A stretch of 64,000 bases of DNA from Thermohalobaculum sp039028795 (GCA_039028795.1 JBCCHJ010000008.1:1-64000), one strand, 5' to 3'; shown: positions 18,367-27,103, numbered from the stretch's first letter. Made by a program: numbers and translations. The notes: generated from the sequence alone by a model not told the origin.

Positions 18367-19158
18367 ATGCAGACAGTAAAGACAGCCGATGCAACCTTGC
18401 ATGTCAGGTGCGACGGTCCGGAAGACGGTCCGGTGATCGCCTTTTCCAACTCCCTAGGCACCGATTTTCGGATCTGGGATCAGGTCGTTGCGGGTTTGCC
18501 CGCAGGTTTGCGAGTCGTCCGTTACGACAAGCGCGGCCACGGGCTCAGCGACCTGCCATCCGGCTCATGGGGTATGGCGGATCATGTGGCGGACCTTGCG
18601 GCGGTGCTGGATTTCTTCGAGGTCAAAGACGCCGTCGTCTGTGGTCTCTCTGTCGGCGGGATGATTGCCCAGGGGATCGCCGCCGAACGGCCGGATCTGG
18701 TTCGGGCGCTGATCCTATGTGACACCGGGGCAAAGATCGGCACGCCAGAGATGTGGGCGGAGCGGGTCCATATCGTAGAGACCCAAGGGATCACGGCCAT
18801 GGCTGACGCAGTCATGGAACGGTGGTTTACACCAGAGTTCCGGGCCAACGATCCCGGCTTTCCAATCTGGCGCAATATGCTCTGCCGTACCACACCGGGT
18901 GGATACGCCGGCACATGTCAGGCGATTGCAGACACTGATTTGATGGAATCGACGTCTCGCCTACGGCTGCCGTGCCTGGGCATCTGTGGTGATCAGGACG
19001 GGGCCACCCCGCCGGATTTGGTGCGGGAGACGACGGCTTTGATCCAAGGTAGCCAGTTTGAGCTGATCAAAGATGTGGGCCACATCCCCTGCGTCGAGCA
19101 ACCCGATGTCACGATCGATCTGATCGCCGGTTTCGTGAAGGATATCGACCACATCTAA
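18367..19158 (+). CDS. pcaD: 3-oxoadipate enol-lactonase-like alpha/beta hydrolase
   Basis: An alpha/beta hydrolase of 263 residues that matches PcaD throughout: FSNSLGTDFRIWDQV (oxyanion region), RYDKRGHGLSDLP, nucleophile elbow CGLSVGGMIAQG, acid in GICGDQDGATPPD and the His in IKDVGHIPCVEQP. PcaD hydrolyses 3-oxoadipate enol-lactone in the beta-ketoadipate route. The other pca genes are not in the window, so a related lactonase activity is possible. The start has GGAGG eight bases upstream. It is convergent with xerC. Confidence 0.83.
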   Translation: MQTVKTADATLHVRCDGPEDGPVIAFSNSLGTDFRIWDQVVAGLPAGLRVVRYDKRGHGLSDLPSGSWGMADHVADLAAVLDFFEVKDAVVCGLSVGGMIAQGIAAERPDLVRALILCDTGAKIGTPEMWAERVHIVETQGITAMADAVMERWFTPEFRANDPGFPIWRNMLCRTTPGGYAGTCQAIADTDLMESTSRLRLPCLGICGDQDGATPPDLVRETTALIQGSQFELIKDVGHIPCVEQPDVTIDLIAGFVKDIDHI

Positions 19159-19209
19159 TCTATAGGTAGACCAGTGTCTTGAAACCCGGCGGTTCACTCA
19201 CGGTGTGGG

Positions 19210-20145
19210 TCATTGGCCGTGAGGGTGCGCCTTTTCATAGACCTCCAACAGTCGCCCTTGATCGACGCCCGTGTAAATCTGGGTCGAGCTCAGTGACGCG
19301 TGGCCCAGCAATTCCTGGATCGCGCGCAGATCGCCGCCAGCCTGCAACAGATGCGTGGCAAAGCTATGCCGCAGCGCATGGGGCGTCGCAGTCGATGGCA
19401 AGCCCAACGCCTGCCGCGCCATCGCCATCGCCTTTTGTAGGACGCGGGGGTTCAGCGGCCCGCCCCGGGCACCCAGGAACAATGCATCTTCCGGCTCTGG
19501 CGCAAAGGGGCAAAGGTTGCGATACGCCTCAACTGCCTGGTGTGACGCCGGCACGATGGGCACTTCGCGCTGCTTGTCGCCCTTGCCGGTGATGCGCAGA
19601 ACTTCAGGCAAAGGGGCGTCGCGCTGGCAAAGGCTCAGCGCTTCGGCGATCCTCAACCCAGCCCCCCAAATCAGCGTCAATGCTGCCAGATCCCGGGCCG
19701 CAATCCAGGGTTCCTCGTGCGACGCGCTGGCCGCGATCAATCGATGTGCATCTTCCGGCGCTACGGGACGCGGCAGGCGTTGCTTTATCTTCGGGGCGCG
19801 GATCGCGTGTAGTGCGGGGCATTCCAGGCCATAGCTTTGTTCCAGCCAGCGGTAGAAGCCGCGAACTGCGGAAAGTTCCCGCGCCAGTGACCGCGACGAC
19901 ACCCCTTGGGCGCGGCGGTTCGCCATCCAGGCGCGCAAATCCGCAGCCGAAACCTCTGCCAAGGCCGACTGGCCCATCGGCCCACCACAATGGGTGGCTA
20001 TCACACCCAGATATGTCGAGACATCCCGGCGATAGGCTTCGATGGTTTTGTCGGCACGGTTGCGGGTGGTCGCCAAGTGCCGCAGCCAATCTTCCATCAA
20101 GCTGACTGCGCCGGCGGACGGATCAGCGCGTTGATCAGATGTCAC
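19210..20145 (-). CDS. xerC: Tyrosine recombinase XerC
   Basis: A chromosome-dimer-resolution type tyrosine recombinase, 311 residues. The N-terminal SAM-like DNA-binding domain (LRHLATTRNRADKTIEAYRRD) is followed by the catalytic domain. The first Arg is in GAGLRIAEALSL, the Lys in TGKGDKQREVP, the HxxR motif in HALRHSFATHLLQ, the His in ELLGHASLSSTQIY and the nucleophile Tyr in the same segment. It overlaps dnaG by four bases (ATGA), an arrangement of housekeeping genes rather than a mobile integrase. With XerD, encoded elsewhere, it would act at dif. Confidence 0.93.
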   Translation of the reverse strand: MTSDQRADPSAGAVSLMEDWLRHLATTRNRADKTIEAYRRDVSTYLGVIATHCGGPMGQSALAEVSAADLRAWMANRRAQGVSSRSLARELSAVRGFYRWLEQSYGLECPALHAIRAPKIKQRLPRPVAPEDAHRLIAASASHEEPWIAARDLAALTLIWGAGLRIAEALSLCQRDAPLPEVLRITGKGDKQREVPIVPASHQAVEAYRNLCPFAPEPEDALFLGARGGPLNPRVLQKAMAMARQALGLPSTATPHALRHSFATHLLQAGGDLRAIQELLGHASLSSTQIYTGVDQGRLLEVYEKAHPHGQ

Positions 20146-22118
20146 TGCGCCTGCCGTTTCTTAGACGAGCGGCGCCAGGCTTCATTGTCCAACATACGTT
20201 GGAAAATGCTCTCGCCAGAGTCGCTGATGGCCTCGTCTTCTTTCGCGACTCCGCGGCTATCAGCTTCTAGGCGTTCCTGATTTGCCTGGTGAACGCGAAC
20301 GCTCCAACTTTCATCATCGGCGTCCGCAAGATCCCGGCGTGCATCGCCGATCTCTGTCGTGTGGGTCAGAAAGGCCTGATGCCGTTCGATCGCCTCGGCC
20401 AGAACAGGCACGACCTGATCCACCGGGCCGGGCCGGGATTGGGGGTGCGCCCGGGCCTGTGGTATCCGGGATAACATTGCGACCGGGTCTTCGCCCGTTG
20501 CTTGGTGGATATGTTCCACTGGATCGGTCTCATCAGCCAGGGCATCCATCAACCGGTCCCGGATCTGTGCCATGTCAGGAGCTACGAAAGCCATCGCCTC
20601 CAGGGCGGCTTCCAGTTGCCGGGCAGCCTCGGGATTCTTCAAAGCGATCAACAGAATGGCACTTTCCCGGATGCGGGTATCGGCCTCTTGCGCCGAACCC
20701 TTGCGTGCCAGATCAGATGACAGGGTTTCACGCACTGGCCGGGTCGGTACGTATCGGCCTCCGCGACCTTGGCCTGTCCGGCGTGCCGGACCCGTTTGAC
20801 CCAGTGCAGCCGGAGCCTGTGCGCGGGGTTTTGGCGCAAACAGTTGCGCGCGCCGCTCGCGCAAATCCGCCGCATAGTGATTGCGGACACCCGCATCACC
20901 GATCCGCCCAAGCGCCTGTTTCAGACGCTGGTCCATCGCGGCCCGGCGTTCCGGCGTATCGAGGGTCTCGCGCTCTACTTCGCGGCGCCACAACATCTCG
21001 ATCAACGGCACGGCTTCTTCGATGGCGGCTTGCATTGCGCCGGGACCTTCCGCCTTGATCAGATCATCAGGGTCACGCCCTTCCGGCATTATGCAGAACC
21101 TGAGAGACTTGCCCGGGGACAGCATCGGCAACGCCAGATCCACAAGGCGTTCTGCTGCCCGAAGGCCCGCTTTATCACCATCCAAGGCAATCACAGGTTC
21201 GTCCGTGATCCGCCACATCAGGCCAAGTTGTTCTTCGGTGATCGCGGTGCCCAGCGGGGCCACGGCATGGCGGAAGCCAGCCTGGGCCAGGGCGATCACG
21301 TCCATATAGCCCTCGGCGACAATCAAAGCGCCGGTCTTGCCAGCGGCTTCCCGCGCTGGGCCGTGATTGTAGAGCACCCGAGATTTATGGAAGAGCTCTG
21401 TCTCTGGCGAGTTCAGATATTTCGCCCGCGCATTCGGGTCCATCGCGCGGCCGCCAAAGGCGATGCAGCGCCCGCGGGGATCGCGGATCGGGAACATTAG
21501 ACGACCCCGGAACCGGTCATAGGGATTTCCGCCGTCTTCTGGTTTGATGACCATGCCGGCGGCAATGGCATCGTCCAACACGCCCTTTTCCTTGAACATG
21601 TCGGTCAGGGCCGTGCGGTTGTCAGGGGCAAATCCGATCTCGAAGGTCTTCGCGGTCTCCCCGGTTAGGCCCCGGCCTCTCACATAGTCGCGGATCGGGG
21701 CCGCGGCAGCCGACCGGAAGGCCAGGCCATAGGCCTGCACGGCTTGTTCCATCACGTCGGCCAAGCGCGTGCGACGGTCCCGGGCTTCGGCCGCGCGGGG
21801 GTCGCGGGTCTGTGCTGGCATATCGACGCCGGCCTCCCGCGCGAGGATTTCGACCGACTCGATGAACGAAACGTTATCGGTTTCCTTCACGAAAGAGATC
21901 ATGTCCCCCTTCGCATGACAGCCAAAGCAGTAGTAAAACCCTTTGCGGTCATCGACATGGAAGCTGGCGGTCTTTTCCTGATGGAACGGGCATGGGGCCC
22001 AGAAATCGCCCTTGGCAGGATTGGACTTTCGCGCATCCCACGTGACCTTGCGCCCAGCGATGTCGCTGAGCGTCAGCCGTTGACGCAGGTCGTCCAAGAA
22101 TCCCGGAGGCAGTGCCAT
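20142..22118 (-). CDS. dnaG: DNA primase
   Basis: The replicative primase, 658 residues. The N-terminal zinc motif is CPFHQEKTASFHVDD with YYCFGCHAKGD (CHC2 pattern). The RNA polymerase core includes RFRGRLMFPIRDPRGR. The Toprim domain carries IVAEGYMDVIALAQ and ALDGDKAGLRAAERL. The C-terminal third is variable, as usual for the helicase-binding region, and is rich in charged residues. It makes RNA primers at the fork with DnaB. xerC is translationally coupled behind it, and no rpoD follows as it does in many bacteria. Confidence 0.97.
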   Translation of the reverse strand: MALPPGFLDDLRQRLTLSDIAGRKVTWDARKSNPAKGDFWAPCPFHQEKTASFHVDDRKGFYYCFGCHAKGDMISFVKETDNVSFIESVEILAREAGVDMPAQTRDPRAAEARDRRTRLADVMEQAVQAYGLAFRSAAAAPIRDYVRGRGLTGETAKTFEIGFAPDNRTALTDMFKEKGVLDDAIAAGMVIKPEDGGNPYDRFRGRLMFPIRDPRGRCIAFGGRAMDPNARAKYLNSPETELFHKSRVLYNHGPAREAAGKTGALIVAEGYMDVIALAQAGFRHAVAPLGTAITEEQLGLMWRITDEPVIALDGDKAGLRAAERLVDLALPMLSPGKSLRFCIMPEGRDPDDLIKAEGPGAMQAAIEEAVPLIEMLWRREVERETLDTPERRAAMDQRLKQALGRIGDAGVRNHYAADLRERRAQLFAPKPRAQAPAALGQTGPARRTGQGRGGRYVPTRPVRETLSSDLARKGSAQEADTRIRESAILLIALKNPEAARQLEAALEAMAFVAPDMAQIRDRLMDALADETDPVEHIHQATGEDPVAMLSRIPQARAHPQSRPGPVDQVVPVLAEAIERHQAFLTHTTEIGDARRDLADADDESWSVRVHQANQERLEADSRGVAKEDEAISDSGESIFQRMLDNEAWRRSSKKRQAQ

Positions 22119-22202
22119 GCCAGGATATTGCTATGAATCGAGAGCCCGACGCAAGGGGTTGTGGTGTTCATACCCGTTTTACACAGGATGTGGATAAAAG
22201 AA

Positions 22203-22421
22203 ATGAGCGGACCCGACCGCCCACGTCAGCGACCGGCAACGATGACGCCGGATGAGGTGACCGAAAGCTTGAGGGCTTTCGAAGAGGGGACCAAGCCCAA
22301 TGGTGAGGACCCGTTCACCCGTCTGGGCTGGCGCCCGGCCTGGTCCATCCGGTCCCGGCGCGGGGCCTGGCGGCCGTTTGTCGAGATGCTGCAAGGGTGG
22401 TTTCAGCGAGGCGCACGCTAG
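22203..22421 (+). CDS. Small hypothetical protein
   Basis: A 72-residue basic protein from the ATG at 22203: MSGPDRPRQRPATMTPDEV, then an acidic helical stretch ESLRAFEEGTKPNGEDPF and a Trp/Arg-rich end (LGWRPAWSIRSRRGAWRPF, ending QRGAR). It lies 85 bases from dnaG and is divergent from it. There is no clear ribosome site, and an antisense frame covers most of it, so the gene is not certain. I do not recognise the family. Three tryptophans and a regular charge pattern favour a real protein. Confidence 0.45.
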   Translation: MSGPDRPRQRPATMTPDEVTESLRAFEEGTKPNGEDPFTRLGWRPAWSIRSRRGAWRPFVEMLQGWFQRGAR

Positions 22422-22822
22422 TTCGGACAGGCGGTTTCCGACGACACCGTGGGTGACGACTTCTCTGACGACTTTATTCGCTTAATTACTCGCTAATGCG
22501 ATAACTCGGGCCGTCCGGTGCGCGATAGAGCCGGCCACCGCCCGGTCCGGTCAGTTTTCGCGCAACATCACGAACAACCGGGTAGATTGATCGCACTGTC
22601 CAAAGCAAGTTCGCCAACACGGCGGTTGGTCCGACCGATGGCTGCTATACAGGACAAAGATACCGCTCGCACCGCATTCGGAAGAACTTCCGAGCACGCC
22701 AATCTTCTTGAACACAGTTTGACATAGCGCAATGTGCGCCGTCGGCCTTAGGGGTAACAGATCATTGGATCGCCCGCCGTCAGCATTCGTCGATGGCAGC
22801 TTTCAAGATTGGAGGCGAGACA
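22422..22822. other. Intergenic region upstream of the universal stress protein gene
   Basis: I see no credible gene. A TGACGACTT direct repeat with a 3-base spacer sits near 22452-22472. An AT-rich patch (TTCGCTTAATTACTCGC) follows, and the CRP/FNR-type site at 22719-22732 lies close to the stress gene. Confidence 0.5.
22719..22732 (+). promoter_or_regulatory. CRP/FNR-type site (TTG-N8-CAA) upstream of uspA-like gene
   Basis: TTGACATAGCGCAA has the outer TTG/CAA of CRP-FNR family operators, but the inner bases do not match FNR (ATCAA) on the right arm. It is about 90 bases before the ATG of the stress protein. The much better site at 24655 in the same cluster supports it. Taken alone it is weak. 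Confidence 0.4.
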
Positions 22823-23278
22823 ATGAGCAAGAAATACTTGGTTGCAATCGATGGCTATGATGCTGGTTGGAAAGCGCTTGATTGCGCCATCGAATTTGCC
22901 AAGGCGACGGATGCGAGCCTAACGGTCCTACACGTCGTCCCATATGAGCCAATGCCAAAAGGGCTTGAGGAATTCGCACGGATTGAAGGCATATCGCTCG
23001 ACGAACAGAATGCCCGATATCACTACTCGAAAACCCTTGGAGATGGGATTACCAAAGAGGGGGAAAAACGGGTTCGTGCAGCCGGTTTGACCCAAGTGGA
23101 AACACATGTTTCGGAAGGTAGTCCGGCGGCCGAGATTGCTTCGTTTGCCGAAGGAAGATCAATGGACATGGTCTTCGTCGGGAACCGAGGTTATGGCGAA
23201 TTTGCGAGCCGCGTTTTGGGAAGCGTCTCCAACGGCATCCTGAATCCTACGCACTGCACCGTTGTCGTGGTGAAGTAG
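22823..23278 (+). CDS. Universal stress protein (UspA family)
   Basis: A single-domain Usp of 151 residues. It starts KKYLVAIDGYDAGWKALDCA (nucleotide-fold first strand) and contains LTVLHVVPYEP. It ends with the family's ATP-binding pattern, here MVFVGNRGYGEFASRVLGSVSNGIL followed by HCTVVVVK. The G-x2-G-x9-G-S/T motif is nearly intact, so ATP binding is likely. The ATG has GGAGGCGAG before it, closely matching the ribosome site of the second, broken usp at 24166-24544. Its company (DUF2267, phasin, PHA synthase) and the upstream TTG-N8-CAA site suggest induction at low oxygen or in stationary phase. Confidence 0.9.
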   Translation: MSKKYLVAIDGYDAGWKALDCAIEFAKATDASLTVLHVVPYEPMPKGLEEFARIEGISLDEQNARYHYSKTLGDGITKEGEKRVRAAGLTQVETHVSEGSPAAEIASFAEGRSMDMVFVGNRGYGEFASRVLGSVSNGILNPTHCTVVVVK

Positions 23279-23562
23279 AAGGATGTTCATGCCGGGTTCT
23301 CGCGCTTCGTTTGAAGGCTTTCGAGACAGATCCGTAGGATCAGAGGCAAACCGTCGGCATACCAATCAGATGGGGTGACCTCTGGAACCGGAACCTAGGG
23401 TTCCGTCATGCCAAAACGTGACGGAGCGACGTTGTTGGGCCTTCCCTGCCGAGAGTCCCAACGGACGATCGCCGTCGGCGGTGAGCGTTCCGTCGGCAAG
23501 TTTCATTGCGTGCGCGACGTGGCGCATCGTCAATGAGGAACATCCAAAGAAGGGTTAGCATT
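23279..23562. other. Intergenic region between uspA-like and DUF2267 genes
   Basis: No gene is seen. The CGGAACC-TAG-GGTTCCG inverted repeat at about 23391-23407 and the CCGTCA/TGACGG hairpin just after it could form a structured leader or terminator for the stress gene. Neither is followed by a T-run. Confidence 0.4.
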
Positions 23563-23585
23563 ATGACCATGACAGGTCTTTCCGT

Positions 23586-23617
23586 CTTCGATGAAACGCT
23601 TCTTCGATGAAACGCTT
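23586..23617 (+). repeat. 16-bp tandem duplication at the DUF2267 gene start
   Basis: CTTCGATGAAACGCTT occurs twice without spacer (23586-23601 and 23602-23617). Sixteen is not a multiple of three. The duplication therefore takes the frame from the upstream ATG (23563, with AGGGTTAGC before it) out of register after MTMTGLSVFDETL, and that frame stops at once. Removing one copy restores MTMTGLSVFDETLHATNTW, the start expected for DUF2267 proteins. Confidence 0.85.
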
Positions 23618-24025
23618 CATGCGACTAACACATGGCTGCACGAACTGACTTCGCGCCTGGATCTGAAGGACCGTCAGCAAGGCTATCGGTTATTGCGCGT
23701 CTGCATGCACACCTTGCGGGACAGTCTGTCAGTCAATGCGTCGGCCAATCTGAGCGCGCAACTGCCCATGCTTATTCGCGGCATTTATTATGAAGCGTGG
23801 CAGCCTGAGCATTTGCCCAAGCGTGCGCGTACGCTTGAGGAATTCCTGACCCCAATTGACGAGGCATTCTCGGCCAGTCCGGATTTCGATGCGGCGGCTG
23901 GGTTTCAAGAGTTCATCAGCGTTACGCGGTTGCATGTTTCAGCGGGTGAGATGAACCGACTGCAAAAGAACATGACAGACGATGTGAAGCGCCTATGGGA
24001 AGATTATCGTGGTGTCACCGAATAG
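23591..24025 (+). CDS. DUF2267 domain protein, start altered by tandem duplication
   Basis: A 144-residue helical protein of the DUF2267 family, recognised by TNTWLHELTSRLDLKDRQQGY, SANLSAQLPMLIRGIYYEAW and the end segment RLQKNMTDDVKRLW. Members are often encoded next to stress and PHA genes; the biochemical role is not established. The frame that covers the domain can start at the ATG inside the first copy of the 16-bp duplication (MKRFFDETLHA). That ATG has no ribosome site at normal distance, whereas the ancestral ATG (23563) does. The gene may be poorly expressed or inactive. It lies in the low-oxygen/stress cluster. Confidence 0.8.
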   Translation: MKRFFDETLHATNTWLHELTSRLDLKDRQQGYRLLRVCMHTLRDSLSVNASANLSAQLPMLIRGIYYEAWQPEHLPKRARTLEEFLTPIDEAFSASPDFDAAAGFQEFISVTRLHVSAGEMNRLQKNMTDDVKRLWEDYRGVTE

Positions 24026-24165
24026 CCAGTCGATTGACGCGACAACATCGTCGAAAGACCTTGCTGCGTCATGGCTGTGATCGATCATGCTGTATGTTTG
24101 ATGCAGCCGAGGTTGCGATGTGGAAGCGCATCGCGATGCTCTGGTTGAGGGAATTGTCGTAGATC

Positions 24166-24544
24166 CTATCGCATTACATGCACGGCACAATTGGCATGAC
24201 GCACGACATGTGTGGCGGTCGAGCCAAGAAAATAGTCCGAGAATTGCGGACGGTGAGACGAGATAATCCAATATTGTGCGCCCAGAATGGCCATACACCA
24301 CTCTCGTCTGCACATCGACATTCGTCGTTTCTGCAATCTCGCGAATGGCATCCTTAGCGGCATCCCGGGTCTTTTCGATAATCCCTTCGGGAATTTGGTG
24401 TGCAACATAAGATTGAACGTCCTCCACGACATGTAAAAGCGTAACCTTGCCATCGTCGCTGCGTAGTGCATCTGCAACGTCTATGGCTTTCATGTCTTGA
24501 TCATCCTGATGAAATGCCACAGCAACTAGAACATTCTTGTACAT
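24166..24544 (-). pseudogene. Universal stress protein gene, internal deletion and frameshift
   Basis: From the ATG at 24544 (GGAGGCCG upstream) the frame reads MYKNVLVAVAFHQDDQ and on to VVYGHSGRTILDY, the first two thirds of a UspA protein. It then passes into unrelated sequence. The missing C-terminal part, SSHRPQFSDYFLGSTATHVV then NCAVHVMR and a stop, continues in another frame at about 24166-24250. The strand-turn section (GADLIV-type) that should join the two is missing, so a deletion of some 25-30 bases is the likely cause. The ATP-binding loop lies in the displaced part. It is divergent from the phasin gene across the FNR-type site. Confidence 0.85.
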
Positions 24545-24654
24545 TTCGGCCTCCAATCCTGAGCAGTTGATAACTTGCACGGCCAATGCATTGCCCTTGT
24601 TGACGCAGATCAAAACGCGACGGCCTTCCCTGATTGGAGAGAACACCGGCAAAT

Positions 24655-24668
24655 TTGATCTTAATCAA
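24655..24668 (+). promoter_or_regulatory. Perfect FNR-type operator between usp remnant and phasin gene
   Basis: TTGATCTTAATCAA matches the FNR/FnrL consensus TTGAT-N4-ATCAA at all ten defined positions. It lies 67 bases upstream of the phasin start and about 110 from the start of the divergent usp remnant, so it may once have served both. In Rhodobacteraceae FnrL is the oxygen-sensing user of such sites. This predicts induction of the phasin and PHA synthase genes when oxygen is low. Confidence 0.85.
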
Positions 24669-24735
24669 AGCGAGAACTCAGAGACTGTGGTGTGAGAGAT
24701 TTCTGACCCGAAACCACGATAGTGAGGACATCGTC

Positions 24736-25146
24736 ATGACAAAGGCAAAGGCCACTGAAGCGAGTGTCGCGTCCATGGTTCCGCAGTTTGATCTCGAGCC
24801 CCTGATTGCTGCCAGTCAACGCAGTCTCAAGGCAGCGACTGAAGCCCAAGATCATGCCCTTCGTCGGATGACCAAGCTCAACTCAGAAATTTACCGGTTC
24901 ATCAACCGACGACTCGACCAGGACCGTGACATGGTCAAGGAGCTGGCAACGTGTAAAACGCCAATGGATGCCGCAGGTGTCTGCGGAAAGTTCATGGAGA
25001 ACGCCGTCAAACAATACTCTGAAGAAATGGGTCTGATGGCCGGGATCTACGCCGATCAAGCCCGCGAAGCGGTGGAAGACGTGCAGCATCAGGTTGAACA
25101 AACGGTCGACGCAAACGCCACCAGTGGGAAGGCGCTGACGGAATAG
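24736..25146 (+). CDS. Phasin family protein
   Basis: A 136-residue all-helical protein of the phasin type: FDLEPLIAASQRSLKAATEAQ, then long amphipathic helices through INRRLDQDRDMVKELATCKTP and FMENAVKQYSEEMGLMAG. Phasins coat intracellular polyhydroxyalkanoate granules and limit their size. The gene lies 34 bases ahead of the PHA synthase gene in the same direction. The FNR-type site upstream points to control by oxygen. It lacks a signal peptide, as expected. Confidence 0.85.
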   Translation: MTKAKATEASVASMVPQFDLEPLIAASQRSLKAATEAQDHALRRMTKLNSEIYRFINRRLDQDRDMVKELATCKTPMDAAGVCGKFMENAVKQYSEEMGLMAGIYADQAREAVEDVQHQVEQTVDANATSGKALTE

Positions 25147-25180
25147 GCCCGCTTATTCACCCCAGGGGTTTCATTACGTC

Positions 25181-26995
25181 ATGACGTCAAGTGTCTTGCA
25201 GGAACCCGAGTCTACGCGCGGACATCGGGATGTACCGCGTCAGCACATTGCGGGCCCGGACTTCGCCGATCCTACTGCGATAACCGAAATTTCGGACCGC
25301 GCGCTTCGGGCCCTTGCAGCGCGGATGACGCTGGGCTTGGCCCCGACTGCATTGCTGAGCGCTTGGGCAGATTGGGCCGTCCACCTGACGATGTCGCCAG
25401 GCAAGCGCGTGCGCCTGGTTGAAAAAGCAGTGCGTAAGCTGACACGATTTCAGCAATATGTGGCACGGTGCGCTGTCGAGGGTGGACGGGGCGCACCCTG
25501 TATCAATCCTTTGATACAAGATCGCCGCTTTTCATCGGATGCCTGGCAGGTGCCGCCGTTCAATTTGATCCATCAGGCGTTTTTGTTGCAGCAGCAGTGG
25601 TGGTGGAATGCAACGACTGGTGTCCGCGGCGTTACGAAACAGCACGAGAACGCCGTCGAGTTTGCCGCCCGTCAAATCTTGGATGTCGTCTCGCCCGCGA
25701 ATTTCGCGCTGACCAATCCCGACATCATACAGCGCACTGTGGAAACTGGCGGAATGAATTTTGTGTGGGGCGCCCAGAACTGGATGGAAGATGTCCAGAG
25801 CTTTTGGGCCGGAGTGCCCAGACACAACGGTTCAAGTTATACCGTTGGTCGCAATATCGCTGTGACACCTGGGAAGGTGGTCTTCGAGAACCGTCTGATC
25901 GAGTTGATCCAATATGCGCCAAGCACAGAGAAAGTTCATTCCCAGCCAATCCTAATTACGCCGGCTTGGATCATGAAATACTACATTCTCGATCTTCGAC
26001 CCGAGAACTCGCTGGTCAAGTTCCTGACTGATCAGGGCTTCACAGTTTTCATGATTTCGTGGCTAAATCCTTCCGAGCGAGATCGCGATCTAGGGATGGA
26101 AGACTATCTCACACTTGGTCAAATGGCAGCTATCGACGCGGTGCAGAAAATCACGGGGTCAGAGCAAATTCATGCCTGCGGGTACTGCCTTGGCGGCACA
26201 TTGCTGACTGTTGCTGCGGCGGCGATGGCGCGCGATGGGGATAGCCGCTTGGCCAGCCTTACCCTTTTGGCAGCACAGTTCGACTTCACCGAAGCCGGTG
26301 AACTGATGGTCTTTATAAACGAAAGCGAAGTCAGCTTCCTGGAAGACATGATGTGGGAACAAGGGTTTCTCGACGCAAACCAGATGGCCGGGGCATTTCA
26401 AATTCTGCGCTCAAATGACCTCATCTGGTCGCGTTTGACCCGTGACTATCTGATGGGGGACCGCCGCGCGCCGAATGATCTGGCGACCTGGAACGCGGAT
26501 GCGACCCGCATGCCTTACAGGATGCATTCAGAGTATCTACGTCAAATGTTCCTTGAGAACCGGTTGTCCACGGGCCGGTACGAAGTTGGAGGCGCCGCGA
26601 TCGCCCTGTCTGATATTCGCATACCTGTCTTTGCGGTCGGCACGGAAACGGACCATGTCGCTCCCTGGCAATCCGTTTTCAAAGCGCACCTCTTGTTCGA
26701 TGCCGAGGTGACTTTCGCGTTGACGACAGGAGGGCACAATGCGGGAATTGTCTCTGAACCAGGACATCCAAGGCGCCGGTATCGAGTTATGACAACATCC
26801 TCGGACGCACCCTATCGAGATGCCGAGGAATGGTTGGAAACTGCTGATCAACACGACGGATCCTGGTGGCCTGCGTGGTCAAACTGGCTGGCCAAGCGAT
26901 CCGGAAAAATGCGCAAGCCGTTGGAGTTGGGCAATGTTGAAGCTGGATATCCAGTGCTTGATGACGCCCCGGGCCAGTATGTGATGCAGCAATGA
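25181..26995 (+). CDS. phaC: Poly(3-hydroxyalkanoate) synthase, class I
   Basis: Polymerises 3-hydroxyacyl-CoA into storage polyester at the granule surface. The 604 residues fit class I. The lipase-like box is ACGYCLGGTLL with nucleophile Cys336, the Asp is in VGTETDHVAPW and the His in TTGGHNAGI. The N-terminal region (about 1-100) is divergent, and ITPAWIMKYYILDLRPENSL is the usual PhaC motif. The start codon has only GGGG fairly far upstream. No phaA/phaB are nearby; this may be a second synthase reserved for low-oxygen growth, given the phasin and FNR-type site upstream. Confidence 0.95.
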   Translation: MTSSVLQEPESTRGHRDVPRQHIAGPDFADPTAITEISDRALRALAARMTLGLAPTALLSAWADWAVHLTMSPGKRVRLVEKAVRKLTRFQQYVARCAVEGGRGAPCINPLIQDRRFSSDAWQVPPFNLIHQAFLLQQQWWWNATTGVRGVTKQHENAVEFAARQILDVVSPANFALTNPDIIQRTVETGGMNFVWGAQNWMEDVQSFWAGVPRHNGSSYTVGRNIAVTPGKVVFENRLIELIQYAPSTEKVHSQPILITPAWIMKYYILDLRPENSLVKFLTDQGFTVFMISWLNPSERDRDLGMEDYLTLGQMAAIDAVQKITGSEQIHACGYCLGGTLLTVAAAAMARDGDSRLASLTLLAAQFDFTEAGELMVFINESEVSFLEDMMWEQGFLDANQMAGAFQILRSNDLIWSRLTRDYLMGDRRAPNDLATWNADATRMPYRMHSEYLRQMFLENRLSTGRYEVGGAAIALSDIRIPVFAVGTETDHVAPWQSVFKAHLLFDAEVTFALTTGGHNAGIVSEPGHPRRRYRVMTTSSDAPYRDAEEWLETADQHDGSWWPAWSNWLAKRSGKMRKPLELGNVEAGYPVLDDAPGQYVMQQ

Positions 26996-27103
26996 TCGCA
27001 GGGACTCTTTTGAGGTAGGCTCCCGTCGATTGGCTTAACCTTTGGGCTCGAGGCAGCCAGTTAGCGGAAAGCAAATTTACAACTGCAGCCCATCCTCAGG
27101 GCT

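Noticed and set aside
19190..19225. CTCACGG/CCGTGAG pairing across the end of xerC as a terminator
   Set aside because: The loop is long, part of the stem is in coding sequence and no T-run follows; evidence too weak.
22518..22727. Open frame of 69 codons between the small gene after dnaG and the stress protein gene
   Set aside because: Its residues (many Arg, His, Ser) show no protein-like pattern and there is no ribosome site; it also covers the CRP/FNR-type site.
25176..25187. Perfect 12-bp palindrome ACGTCATGACGT across the phaC start codon
   Set aside because: Probably a coincidence of the codons Met-Thr-Ser with the upstream bases; no second copy or known operator of this form is nearby.
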